Shown here: positions 56,838 to 64,000 of the stretch, one piece after another | How the letters are laid out: every line of letters begins with the position of its first letter | Numbering within the stretch: the stretch's first letter is position 1 | Source of the DNA: an uncultured Caulobacteraceae bacterium | Lineage (GTDB): Bacteria; Pseudomonadota; Alphaproteobacteria; Caulobacterales; Caulobacteraceae | Assembly (NCBI GenBank): GCA_903872075.1 | Contig: CAIQJF010000065.1 | Location: 32,779-96,778 of the forward strand | Reading direction: 5' to 3' | DNA length: 64,000 nucleotides | Position numbers and translations under genes: made by a program | Notes under the pieces: model-generated | The model's database searches: none | Seen by the model: only the letters and a program-made list of their open reading frames with translations | What the model was told of the DNA's origin: nothing

Positions 56838-59503
56838 GAAGCCTTCTTCCGCGCCGCCGACGGCTTGGCTTTCGCCTTCGCTTTCGGTTTCGTCTTGCCG
56901 GCAGGCGCCTTGACGGCCTTTGGCGCCGCCTTAGGCTTTGCGGCCGCCGCGGCCGCCGCGGTCGTCTTGGTCGGCGCGGCGGCGCGGCGCGCGGGTTTCT
57001 TCTTGCCGCCGCCCGCGGCTTCACGCGCGGCGAGCAGAACGACGGCCTCCTCAAGCGTCATGGCGGCCGGGTCCGCGCCCTTGGGCACGTTGGCGTTGGT
57101 CGCCTCATGCTTGATGTAAGGTCCGAAGCGGCCAGACAGCACACGGATGGGCTTGCCGGTGACCGGGTGCTCACCCAACTCCTTCAGCGCCGCGGTGCTT
57201 GCGCCGCCGCGCGCGCCGCGGCCGCCACCGGCCTTCTTTTCAGCGAGCACCACGACGGCGCGATTCAGGCCAACCTCGAAGACCTCGTCCGCATTGGCCA
57301 GGTTGGCGTAGAGGCTGTTGTGCTGAACATAGGGGCCGTAACGACCGATGCCGGCAAGGATCATGCCGCCTTCTTCGGGGTGCGGCCCGACCTCTCGCGG
57401 CAGGCTGAGCAGACGCAGGGCCTTGTCCAGGTCGATGCCGGCTGGCGGCCAGTCCTTGGGCAGGCTGGCGCGCTTGGGCTTGTCTCCCGCCTGTTCCACA
57501 TAGGGGCCGAACCGGCCGTTCTTCAGCCAGATCACCGCCCCGGTGACGGGGTCGACGCCCAGTTCGCGGTCGCCCGACGGTTCGGCGCTGTCGCCTTCCG
57601 TGGCCGCGATCGGCCGGGTGAAACGGCACTCCGGGTAGTTCGAGCAGCCGATGAAGGCGCCGTAGCGGCCGGTCTTCAGCGACAGACGCCCGGCATTGCA
57701 GCTGGGACAGCCGCGCGGGTCGGCCCCGTCGGGCTTCGGCGGGAAGATGTGCGGGCCGAGCGCCTCGTTCAGGGCGTCGAGGACCTGGGTGGTTCGCAGT
57801 GTCCCGATCTCGCCGACCGCGGCGTGAAAGTCGGTCCAGAATTCCCTGAGCAGGGCCTTCCAGTCGAGGTCGCCGGCCGACACCAGATCGAGCTTTTCTT
57901 CCAGGCCTGCGGTGAAGTCGTATTCCACGTAGCGGCGGAAGAACTGCTCCAGGAAGGCGGTCACGAGTCGGCCGGCGTCCTCCGGGACGAAGCGGTTCTT
58001 GTCCATCCGCACGTAGCCACGATCGCGCAGCACCGTCAGGATGGACGCGTAGGTCGAGGGACGGCCGATGCCGAGCTCCTCCATCTTTTTTACCAGGCTG
58101 GCTTCCGAATATCGCGGAGGCGGTTCGGTAAAGTGTTGATCGGCCCGGGCCTCGATGACCTTGGCGGACGCGCCTTCGACAACGGGCGGCAGGCGTCCGC
58201 CGTCCTCATCGGCCGCATCGTCCCGGCCCTCCTCATAGACCGCCAGGTAGCCGGGGAAGAGCACCACCTGGCCGGTGGCCCGCAGGCCCGTCTGGCCATC
58301 GGCGCTTTCCAGGTCGATCGCGGTGCGCTCGATGCGGGCGGATTCCATCTGGGAGGCGAGCATCCGCTTCCAGATCAGTTCGTAGAGGCGGCCGAGATCC
58401 GACTCGAGATGGAGACGGGCCGGATTGCGCTCCATGCTGGTCGGGCGGATCGCCTCGTGCGCCTCCTGGGCGTTCTTGGCCTTGGTCTTGTAGAGTCTGG
58501 GGCTCTCGGGAACGTAGTCCTTCCCGAACAGGCCGGAGATCACAGCCCGGGTCTCGGTCAGGGCCTCCGGAGCCGACTGCACGCCGTCGGTCCGCATATA
58601 GGTGATGAGACCCACCGTCTCGCCGCCGATGTCGATGCCCTCGTAGAGCTTTTGCGCGGCCTGCATGGTGCGTTGGGCCGAAAAGCCAAGTTTGCGCGAG
58701 GCCTCTTGCTGCAATGTCGAGGTGGTGAACGGCGGCGGCGGGCTACGCCGCGCCGGCTTCTTCTCCACCGAGGCGATCGTGAAGCTTGCGGCCTGAACCG
58801 CGGCGCGCGCAGCGCCGGCCGTCGCTGCATCCGGCAGATCGAAACGGCCGAGGCGCTTGCCCTGGTGCTTGGCGAGACGGGCAAGGAACGGGTCGCCGCC
58901 CGCGCTCATGTCGGCCTCGACGCTCCAGTACTCCTGGGTGCGGAAGGCTTCGATCTCGATCTCACGGTCGACGATCAGACGCAGGGAGACAGATTGGACA
59001 CGGCCGGCGGACCGCGATCCGGGCAGTTTGCGCCACAACACGGGCGAAAGGGTGAAGCCGACGAGGTAGTCGAGAGCCCGTCGGGCCAGGTAGGCTTCGA
59101 CCAACTCCATGTCGATCGCCCGCGGATTCTTCATCGCCTCCGTGACGGCGGACTTGGTGATGGCGTTGAAAACCACCCGCTCGACGGCCGCGCCCTTGAT
59201 CGCCTTGCGGCGGGTCAGGTCCTCAAGCACGTGCCAGCTGATGGCTTCGCCTTCGCGGTCGGGGTCGGTGGCCAGGATCAGGCGGTCGGCGCCCTTGAGG
59301 GCTGTGGCGATGTCGGAAAGCCGTTTGGCGGACTTGGCGTCCACCTCCCAACTCATGGCGAAATCCTCGTCCGGCCTGACCGATCCGTCTTTCGGCGGCA
59401 GATCGCGAACATGGCCGTAGGAGGCCAGCACGGTGTAGCCCGGCCCCAGATAACGATTGATGGTCTTGGCCTTGGCCGGACTCTCGACGACGACGACGTT
59501 CAT
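56834..59503 (-). CDS. topA: DNA topoisomerase I
   Basis: 889-residue type IA topoisomerase relaxing negative supercoils. The Toprim domain has VVVESPAKAKTINRYLG and the metal motif ATDPDREGEAISWHV; the active-site Tyr lies in LITYMRTDG near residue 305. One Cys4 zinc finger (CPSCNAGRLSLKTGRYGAFIGCSNYPEC region) is followed by repeated beta domains of the topo-C type (RFGPYVE, RYGPYVQ, RFGPYIK). The final 60 residues are Lys/Ala/Pro-rich and histone-H1-like. dprA lies 135 bases upstream; rnr overlaps the end. Confidence 0.96.
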   Translation of the reverse strand: MNVVVVESPAKAKTINRYLGPGYTVLASYGHVRDLPPKDGSVRPDEDFAMSWEVDAKSAKRLSDIATALKGADRLILATDPDREGEAISWHVLEDLTRRKAIKGAAVERVVFNAITKSAVTEAMKNPRAIDMELVEAYLARRALDYLVGFTLSPVLWRKLPGSRSAGRVQSVSLRLIVDREIEIEAFRTQEYWSVEADMSAGGDPFLARLAKHQGKRLGRFDLPDAATAGAARAAVQAASFTIASVEKKPARRSPPPPFTTSTLQQEASRKLGFSAQRTMQAAQKLYEGIDIGGETVGLITYMRTDGVQSAPEALTETRAVISGLFGKDYVPESPRLYKTKAKNAQEAHEAIRPTSMERNPARLHLESDLGRLYELIWKRMLASQMESARIERTAIDLESADGQTGLRATGQVVLFPGYLAVYEEGRDDAADEDGGRLPPVVEGASAKVIEARADQHFTEPPPRYSEASLVKKMEELGIGRPSTYASILTVLRDRGYVRMDKNRFVPEDAGRLVTAFLEQFFRRYVEYDFTAGLEEKLDLVSAGDLDWKALLREFWTDFHAAVGEIGTLRTTQVLDALNEALGPHIFPPKPDGADPRGCPSCNAGRLSLKTGRYGAFIGCSNYPECRFTRPIAATEGDSAEPSGDRELGVDPVTGAVIWLKNGRFGPYVEQAGDKPKRASLPKDWPPAGIDLDKALRLLSLPREVGPHPEEGGMILAGIGRYGPYVQHNSLYANLANADEVFEVGLNRAVVVLAEKKAGGGRGARGGASTAALKELGEHPVTGKPIRVLSGRFGPYIKHEATNANVPKGADPAAMTLEEAVVLLAAREAAGGGKKKPARRAAAPTKTTAAAAAAAKPKAAPKAVKAPAGKTKPKAKAKAKPSAARKKAS

Positions 59504-59638
59504 GCGGGGAATTGGCGCCAGGCTCTGAAGATAAGCGCCGTCAGGGTCGGCAGCGCGGGGGGAAAGTGGGGGCGAGCCCCCGTCTCTGTCAACGTGCGCC
59601 CTTCAGACGACCCTCGCGGTCGACGGTCCGAGGGCCTT

Positions 59639-60748
59639 TCAGAGCCCTATGGCCAGATTTCCAGGCGCCAGTTCAACGCGGCCGGCCAGGGCCAGTTCCA
59701 TCAGCGCGGCCAACACTGCGCCCGTTGGAGCCCCCGTTTCCCGCGCCAGAACGTTTATGGGCGTCGGTGCCGGAGAGAGCAGAGCCGCGATTTTATCGCG
59801 GAGATCGTCGGTGGTTGTCTCTCGCTGTTCCGCCGAGGTGGGGCGATATCCGCCCTCGGGCTCGTTCTCCGCCAGGCCGGGGAGGTCGTCGAGCACCCGC
59901 AGGACATCGGCCGCCTCCTCAACGAGGGTCGCGCCCTGTCGCAGCAGGTCGTTGGCGCCGCGGGAGCGGGGGTCCATCGGCGAGCCGGGCACGGCGAACA
60001 CCTCCCGTCCTTGCTCGCCAGCCAGCCGGGCGGTGATCAGCGAACCGGATCTGAGTTCCGCCTCCACGACCACGACGCCGCGGGAGAGGCCGGAGATGAT
60101 CCGGTTGCGGCGCGGAAAGTCGGCCGCCTTGACCCCGGCGCCGATCGGACGCTCCGAGACCACGCAGCCTCGGGCGACGATCGCCGCGTGCAGGGCGCCA
60201 TTCTCAGGGGGATAGATGTCATCGACCCCACCGGCCAGGACCGCCACGGTCCCTGTCGCCATGGCTCCGTCATGAGCGGCCGAATCGATCCCGCGCGCCA
60301 GGCCAGACACGACGACCCATCCCGCCGCGCCGAGCGCTTCGGCAAGGTCGCGCGCGAACCGTCGTCCGGCTGCCGAGGCGATACGGGCCCCGACGAGGGC
60401 GACCATGTTCCGGCGTAGCAGCCCCGTGTCGCCCCAGGTCCAGATCAGCGGCGGTGGTGCGTCCAACACGGCCAAGGTCAGAGGGAACGCGGCTTCGCCA
60501 CAAAACAGCAGGGAGGCGCCGAGCGCCACGCCCGCCGCCAGTTCGGCCTCGGCCTCAGCGACGGTGGGGATTCGCGGGGCGTGGGCCCGGCCACCCCGCC
60601 GCGCGAGCTCGGGGAGAGCCCTCAAGGCCTCGGTTGCCGAGCCGTAGTCGGCGATCAGATGCGCGAAGGTCACCGACCCGACCGATTCCGCACGAGCCAG
60701 CCTTAGCCGGTCCAGGCGTTCGGCTGGGCTGAACACCCCGGTCGTCAC
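59639..60748 (-). CDS. dprA: DNA-processing protein DprA
   Basis: 369-residue DprA, which protects incoming single-stranded DNA and loads RecA in natural transformation. It starts at GTG 60748, overlapping the plsY stop (GTGA); longer in-frame extensions into plsY are non-homologous. The Rossmann-like core shows MVALVGARIASAAGRRFARDLA, VVSGLARGIDSAAHDGAM, GGVDDIYPPEN, FPRRNRIISGLSRGVVVVEA and GANDLLRQGA. An N-terminal SAM-like domain (1-70) and a C-terminal winged-helix-like DML1 region complete it. The plsY-dprA-topA order is common in alphaproteobacteria. Confidence 0.95.
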   Translation of the reverse strand: MTTGVFSPAERLDRLRLARAESVGSVTFAHLIADYGSATEALRALPELARRGGRAHAPRIPTVAEAEAELAAGVALGASLLFCGEAAFPLTLAVLDAPPPLIWTWGDTGLLRRNMVALVGARIASAAGRRFARDLAEALGAAGWVVVSGLARGIDSAAHDGAMATGTVAVLAGGVDDIYPPENGALHAAIVARGCVVSERPIGAGVKAADFPRRNRIISGLSRGVVVVEAELRSGSLITARLAGEQGREVFAVPGSPMDPRSRGANDLLRQGATLVEEAADVLRVLDDLPGLAENEPEGGYRPTSAEQRETTTDDLRDKIAALLSPAPTPINVLARETGAPTGAVLAALMELALAGRVELAPGNLAIGL

Positions 60749-61374
60749 GCGGCCGCGGGTGTCTTGCCGGCTCCGATCCGCGGCTCGTCGCCCTTCAGAA
60801 TCCGCCGGATGTTGGCGTCGTGGCGGATGAAGATGAGCAGCATCATGCCGACGGCGAGCGCGAGATGTTCGGGACTGCCTTGTGTCAGCAGGACCATCCA
60901 GACCGGGGTCAGGGCCGCTGCGGTCAGGGCGGCCAGGGATGACATGCGGAACAGGGCGGCCATGGCGATCCACGTCGCGCCGGCCGCCAGCCCGACCGGC
61001 CAGGCGATACCGAACAGGATGCCGAAGAAGGTGGCCACGCCTTTGCCGCCCTTGAAACCGAGCCAGACTGGGAAGATGTGGCCGAGAAAGGCCGCGCCAC
61101 CCGCAACGACGGCGCCCAGTGGAGAGACGAGCGCGCCGGCGGCCAGCGCTGCCGCGGCCCCCTTGCCGCCGTCGCCCAGCAGGGTGATCAGAGCCAGATC
61201 TCGCCGGCCGGTGCGAAGGACATTCGTCGCGCCGATATTGCCCGACCCGACCTGACGGATATCCCCCGCGCCGCCCAACTTGGTGGCGATCAGTCCAAAA
61301 GGAATGGATCCGGCCAGATAGCCGCCCACAAGGCAGGCGAGGAGGCCGAGCGATAGCGGTTCAGTGGCGGTCAT
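60745..61374 (-). CDS. plsY: Acyl-phosphate:glycerol-3-phosphate acyltransferase PlsY
   Basis: 209-residue inner-membrane enzyme catalysing the first acyl transfer of phospholipid synthesis from acyl-phosphate. Five or more hydrophobic segments are seen. The three conserved cytoplasmic loops are AGSIPFGLIATK, VGSGNIGATNVLRTG and GFKGGKGVATFFG, containing the catalytic and substrate residues. Its stop overlaps the dprA start by 4 bases. Confidence 0.96.
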   Translation of the reverse strand: MTATEPLSLGLLACLVGGYLAGSIPFGLIATKLGGAGDIRQVGSGNIGATNVLRTGRRDLALITLLGDGGKGAAAALAAGALVSPLGAVVAGGAAFLGHIFPVWLGFKGGKGVATFFGILFGIAWPVGLAAGATWIAMAALFRMSSLAALTAAALTPVWMVLLTQGSPEHLALAVGMMLLIFIRHDANIRRILKGDEPRIGAGKTPAAA

Positions 61375-61436
61375 AGCGGGATGCTAGTCCAAGCCGTGAC
61401 AGTCGGGAATGGCCTTGCGTGGTCTCGAACGCCGCC

Positions 61437-62744
61437 TCACGGCGCGCGGTGTACGACCCGGCCATCCACAAGCGTCAGCAGCACGCGACCCTGTAGCCTG
61501 CGGCCATCGAAGGCGGAGTTCTTGGACTTGGAGATCAGGTCGGCGGCGTCGATGAGGCGCGGGGCGTCGGGGTCCACCAGGATCAGGTCTGCAGGGGCCC
61601 CCGCGGTGAGTCGGCCAGCCGCCAGCCCCAACGCCTTCGCCGGCGCGAGGGTGACGGTTTCGATCAGGCGGAGCAGCGGAATTCGCCCCTCGTGATAAAG
61701 CGTGAGCAGGGCGGGGAGCAGTGTCTCAAGACCGACGGCGCCGGGTGAGGCTTCGTCGAACGGCAGCCGCTTTTCTTCCGGCGGCGCGGGGGCGTGGGCG
61801 GAGACGACGATGTCCACGAGACCGGAAGCGACAGCCTCGATCAGCGCTTGGCGGTCAGATTCGGCCCTGAGCGGCGGGGTCAGCTTCCAGAAAGTGCGAT
61901 AGTCGCCGATATCAAGTTCGTTGAACGTAAGGTGATTGATCGAGGCCGTGGCGATCATCGGAAGGCCGCGCGCCTTCGCCCGCGCGAGGCTCTCAAGCGG
62001 GGCCTCGGCGCTGATCTGATCCACCAGGAACCGGGCGCCGGTCAGGGCGACGAGCGCGATGTCGCGCTCCAGCATGATCGTCTCGGCGGCCACGGGTTCC
62101 GACGCCAGCCCCATCCGGCCCGAGAACTCACTTTCGGTGGCCACGGCGCCCGTCGTCAGCCAGGGGTCGGCGGGCCTGTGCGCGACAAGCACGCCCAGGC
62201 CGCCGGCATAGGCCAGCAGGCGCCGCATGACGCGCGAGTCGACGATCGGGTGGTCGGCGTCGGTGATGTACACGCACCCGGCCTCGTGCATCAGGCCGAT
62301 CTCGGCCATGGCCTTGCCCTGGCATCCCTTGGTGGCGGCGCCGGCCGGGTACACGTGGACAAGTTCGATGTCGCGGGCCCGGCGGAGGATGAAATCCACA
62401 ACGGCCGGATCGTCGACGGCCGGGTCGGTATTGGGCTGCACGACGATCGAGGTGACGCCGCCCGCCGCGGCGGCGCGGGCGGCGGATTTCAGGGTTTCCT
62501 TGGGTTCATTGCCGGGTTCGCCGGTCATGACCCGCAGGTCGATCAGGCCCGGAGCTAGAACGCCGCCAGCGCAGTCGATGATCTGCGCCGCGGGGGGCAG
62601 GTCGGCCAGATCGCCATCATGGCTGACGCGCGCGATCACACCGTCCACGACGAGGAGTGCGCCGGGACCATCGTAGGCGGACGCGGGATCGACGAGGCGA
62701 GCGTTCTGGAACGCGATCGGGCCTTGGAAAGGAGCGGGGGTCAT
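61437..62744 (-). CDS. Dihydroorotase-like subunit PyrC', catalytically degenerate
   Basis: 435-residue amidohydrolase-fold protein, pyrC paralogue coupled to pyrB (ATGA overlap at 62741-62744). In active type I dihydroorotases the sequence LIDxHxHxR binds the metals; here it is [12 protein letters not shown] (residues 68-77), with both His lost. TDHAPH is SAHAPA, so the catalytic Asp is lost, and the later H-x-x-H-x-S is VDQIS. Flanking segments ([33 protein letters not shown]) are intact, so the fold is kept. It fits the inactive PyrC' described beside PyrB in Pseudomonas; real dihydroorotase must be elsewhere. Confidence 0.9.
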   Translation of the reverse strand: MTPAPFQGPIAFQNARLVDPASAYDGPGALLVVDGVIARVSHDGDLADLPPAAQIIDCAGGVLAPGLIDLRVMTGEPGNEPKETLKSAARAAAAGGVTSIVVQPNTDPAVDDPAVVDFILRRARDIELVHVYPAGAATKGCQGKAMAEIGLMHEAGCVYITDADHPIVDSRVMRRLLAYAGGLGVLVAHRPADPWLTTGAVATESEFSGRMGLASEPVAAETIMLERDIALVALTGARFLVDQISAEAPLESLARAKARGLPMIATASINHLTFNELDIGDYRTFWKLTPPLRAESDRQALIEAVASGLVDIVVSAHAPAPPEEKRLPFDEASPGAVGLETLLPALLTLYHEGRIPLLRLIETVTLAPAKALGLAAGRLTAGAPADLILVDPDAPRLIDAADLISKSKNSAFDGRRLQGRVLLTLVDGRVVHRAP

Positions 62745-63718
62745 CGATTGTCGAGCCGGGCAGCGATGGAGGCCAGGATCGCCATGCGCATGGCCACCCC
62801 CATCTCGACCTGATCCTGGATCAGGCTGATGGAGAGGTCGTCGGCGACGTCGGAATCGATCTCCACGCCCCGGTTCATCGGTCCGGGATGCATGACCTTT
62901 GCGCCAGGCGCCGCCAGAGCGAGTTTTTCTCGGTCGAGCCCCCAAAGCCGGAAATATTCCCGCATCGACGGCACCAAGGCGCCCTGCATGCGCTCGAGCT
63001 GCAGCCGCAGCATCATGACGATATCCGCGCCCGCGATACCGGTCTTCAGGTCATGACAGACGGTCACGCCCCAACGGGCGGCGTCACGCGGAATCAGCGT
63101 CGGCGGTCCGACGACCCGGACATTGGCGCCGAGCATGGTCAGCAGGGCGATGTTCGATCGCGCCACCCGACTGTGGAGCACGTCGCCGCAAATCGCGACG
63201 GTCAGCCCGCCGATACGGCCGAAGGCCCTGCGCATGCTCAAGGCGTCGAGCATGGCCTGTGAGGGGTGTTCGTGCTGACCGTCGCCGGCGTTCACGACGC
63301 TGCAGTCAACCTTCTGGGACAGCAGCGACGCGGCGCCGGACGACGCGTGCCGGACAATCAGAATGTCCGGTTGCATGGCGTTGAGGGTGACCGCGGTATC
63401 GATCAGGGTTTCGCCCTTGGAGATCGATGACGAACGCGGGCTCATGTTGACCACGTCCGCGCCGAGACGCTTGCCGGCGAGTTCGAAGGAGCTTTGGGTG
63501 CGGGTCGACGCCTCGAAGAACAGGTTCACCAGGGTCCGACCCTTGAGCAGGTCGATCTTTTTGGAGGTCTGCCGGTTCAGGGCGACAAAGAGGTCGGCCA
63601 GATCCAGCATCCCCGCCACCTCGACAGGGTTGATGTCGGTGACGCTCAGGAAGTGGCGTTTTGGAAACGCCTTGGCCCTGCTGCGGATTTCGTCGATGCC
63701 GGGGGCCGGGAGGGTCAT
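62741..63718 (-). CDS. pyrB: Aspartate carbamoyltransferase catalytic subunit
   Basis: 325-residue enzyme forming carbamoyl-aspartate, the committed pyrimidine step. Carbamoyl-phosphate motif [19 protein letters not shown] near residue 70, the 80s loop [10 protein letters not shown], the [16 protein letters not shown]is segment and the C-terminal [13 protein letters not shown] are all present. The N-terminal extension (about 20 residues) is typical of the PyrB/PyrC' complexes. No pyrI regulatory subunit is nearby. The coupled PyrC' gene follows. Confidence 0.96.
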   Translation of the reverse strand: MTLPAPGIDEIRSRAKAFPKRHFLSVTDINPVEVAGMLDLADLFVALNRQTSKKIDLLKGRTLVNLFFEASTRTQSSFELAGKRLGADVVNMSPRSSSISKGETLIDTAVTLNAMQPDILIVRHASSGAASLLSQKVDCSVVNAGDGQHEHPSQAMLDALSMRRAFGRIGGLTVAICGDVLHSRVARSNIALLTMLGANVRVVGPPTLIPRDAARWGVTVCHDLKTGIAGADIVMMLRLQLERMQGALVPSMREYFRLWGLDREKLALAAPGAKVMHPGPMNRGVEIDSDVADDLSISLIQDQVEMGVAMRMAILASIAARLDNR

Positions 63719-63939
63719 TAAAGCGGTCTTCTAGGCTCGAAACCGGATTCGGAAAAGCGCGCTGGCCGCGTTCGGACGAAATCCGTTGCAAGATCGTGCG
63801 GGCGGTTGTGATTAGGCGCCATGACTCCGCTGGAATTCGCACCGCGTCTGGCTCTTGCTCTAACAGGCTGAGGAAAATCCCGGAGCATCGGGTGCTTATT
63901 TGCGTGTGATGATCGGTTGAGGGTGATTTAGCCCTGTTT

Positions 63940-64000
63940 TCAGCCGCCGATGGTCTCGATGCGGCCGGTGTTGAGGGTTTCCGGGCGTAGATCTCGGGTC
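63940..64000 (-). CDS. C-terminal end of an unidentified gene, cut by window edge
   Basis: The last 19 codons of a minus-strand frame ending at TGA (63942-63940) are open to the right edge, with residues ending ...ETLNTGRIETIGG. Codon composition matches neighbours. It would be the gene upstream of pyrB, 221 bases away. Too little is visible to name it. Confidence 0.35.
   Translation of the reverse strand, partial: TRDLRPETLNTGRIETIGG

Noticed and set aside
59560..59637. Hairpins in the dprA-topA gap (GGGGG-CGAG-CCCCC, and CCCTCG...CGAGGG)
   Set aside because: Stems are short or loops large and no U-tract follows on the minus strand, so I could not support a terminator or attenuator.
57107..60418. 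Uninterrupted plus-strand frame of about 1100 codons running opposite topA and into dprA
   Set aside because: It is the complement of two firmly identified genes. The product is Arg/Gly/His/Ala-rich with no domain, as expected from stop-poor antisense frames in G+C-rich DNA.

Overview
The window is one contiguous piece of a G+C-rich alphaproteobacterial chromosome, most likely from the order Caulobacterales (a Phenylobacterium- or Caulobacter-like organism). This is inferred from genes read directly here: the cell-cycle regulator DivK with a CtrA-type box upstream, the division-site ATPase MipZ, HdaA, a ClpS-ClpA pair, an ATP12-family protein, a DUF1489 protein, PHA phasin, and separate propionyl-CoA and methylcrotonyl-CoA carboxylases. 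Protein names come from motif recognition, since no database search was possible. I see no insertion sequence, prophage, integrase, CRISPR array, rRNA or tRNA. Coding density is very high and only one gap exceeds 300 bases (8211-8527).

Layout. 1-3577: a plus-strand acyl-CoA operon (acyl-CoA dehydrogenase cut by the left edge, two crotonase-fold proteins, SDR), followed by a quinone oxidoreductase and an isochorismatase-like hydrolase. 5421-8210: a single-domain response regulator and a PAS-PAS hybrid histidine kinase ending in an Hpt domain. 8528-13661: gnd-zwf, a convergent Tat-exported GH1 beta-glucosidase and a family III CoA-transferase. 13764-25270: ATP12, pccB, htpG, msrB, pccA, pepA-holC, an ABC-F ATPase and ndk. 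25319-34464: purM, rnd, a sulfatase, and hdaA-ppk1-ppx. 34573-40925: a serine hydrolase, a beta carbonic anhydrase and the leucine-catabolic set liuB-liuC-liuD. 40938-48333: DUF1489, mipZ, a J-domain protein, a D-Ala-D-Ala carboxypeptidase, phasin, and RidA-GDPD-GNAT with DUF4287 and HIT proteins. 48376-53141: HAD-dinB-clpS-clpA on the minus strand. 53257-64000: divK facing rpmG, then Nudix, rnr-topA, plsY-dprA and pyrB-pyrC', all on the minus strand.

How the genes work together. Carbon genes cover acyl-CoA oxidation, leucine degradation to methylglutaconyl/HMG-CoA, propionyl-CoA carboxylation, the oxidative pentose-phosphate branch and beta-glucoside cleavage; phasin and polyphosphate genes point to carbon and phosphate storage. 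Cell-cycle and proteolysis genes (divK, mipZ, hdaA, clpS/clpA) sit among housekeeping genes. Many adjacent genes overlap by 1-4 bases or are 4-12 bases apart, indicating translational coupling.

I did not find a convincing wholly new system. The observations most worth checking are: a dihydroorotase homologue coupled to pyrB that has lost its metal and catalytic residues; two crotonases in one operon that both lack the two canonical glutamates; a DNA polymerase IV with an N-terminal four-cysteine motif; an RNase R with no winged-helix N-terminus; a TGC-rich dyad around the phasin promoter; a CtrA-like box before divK with no pleD downstream; and two genes with apparently leaderless promoters.
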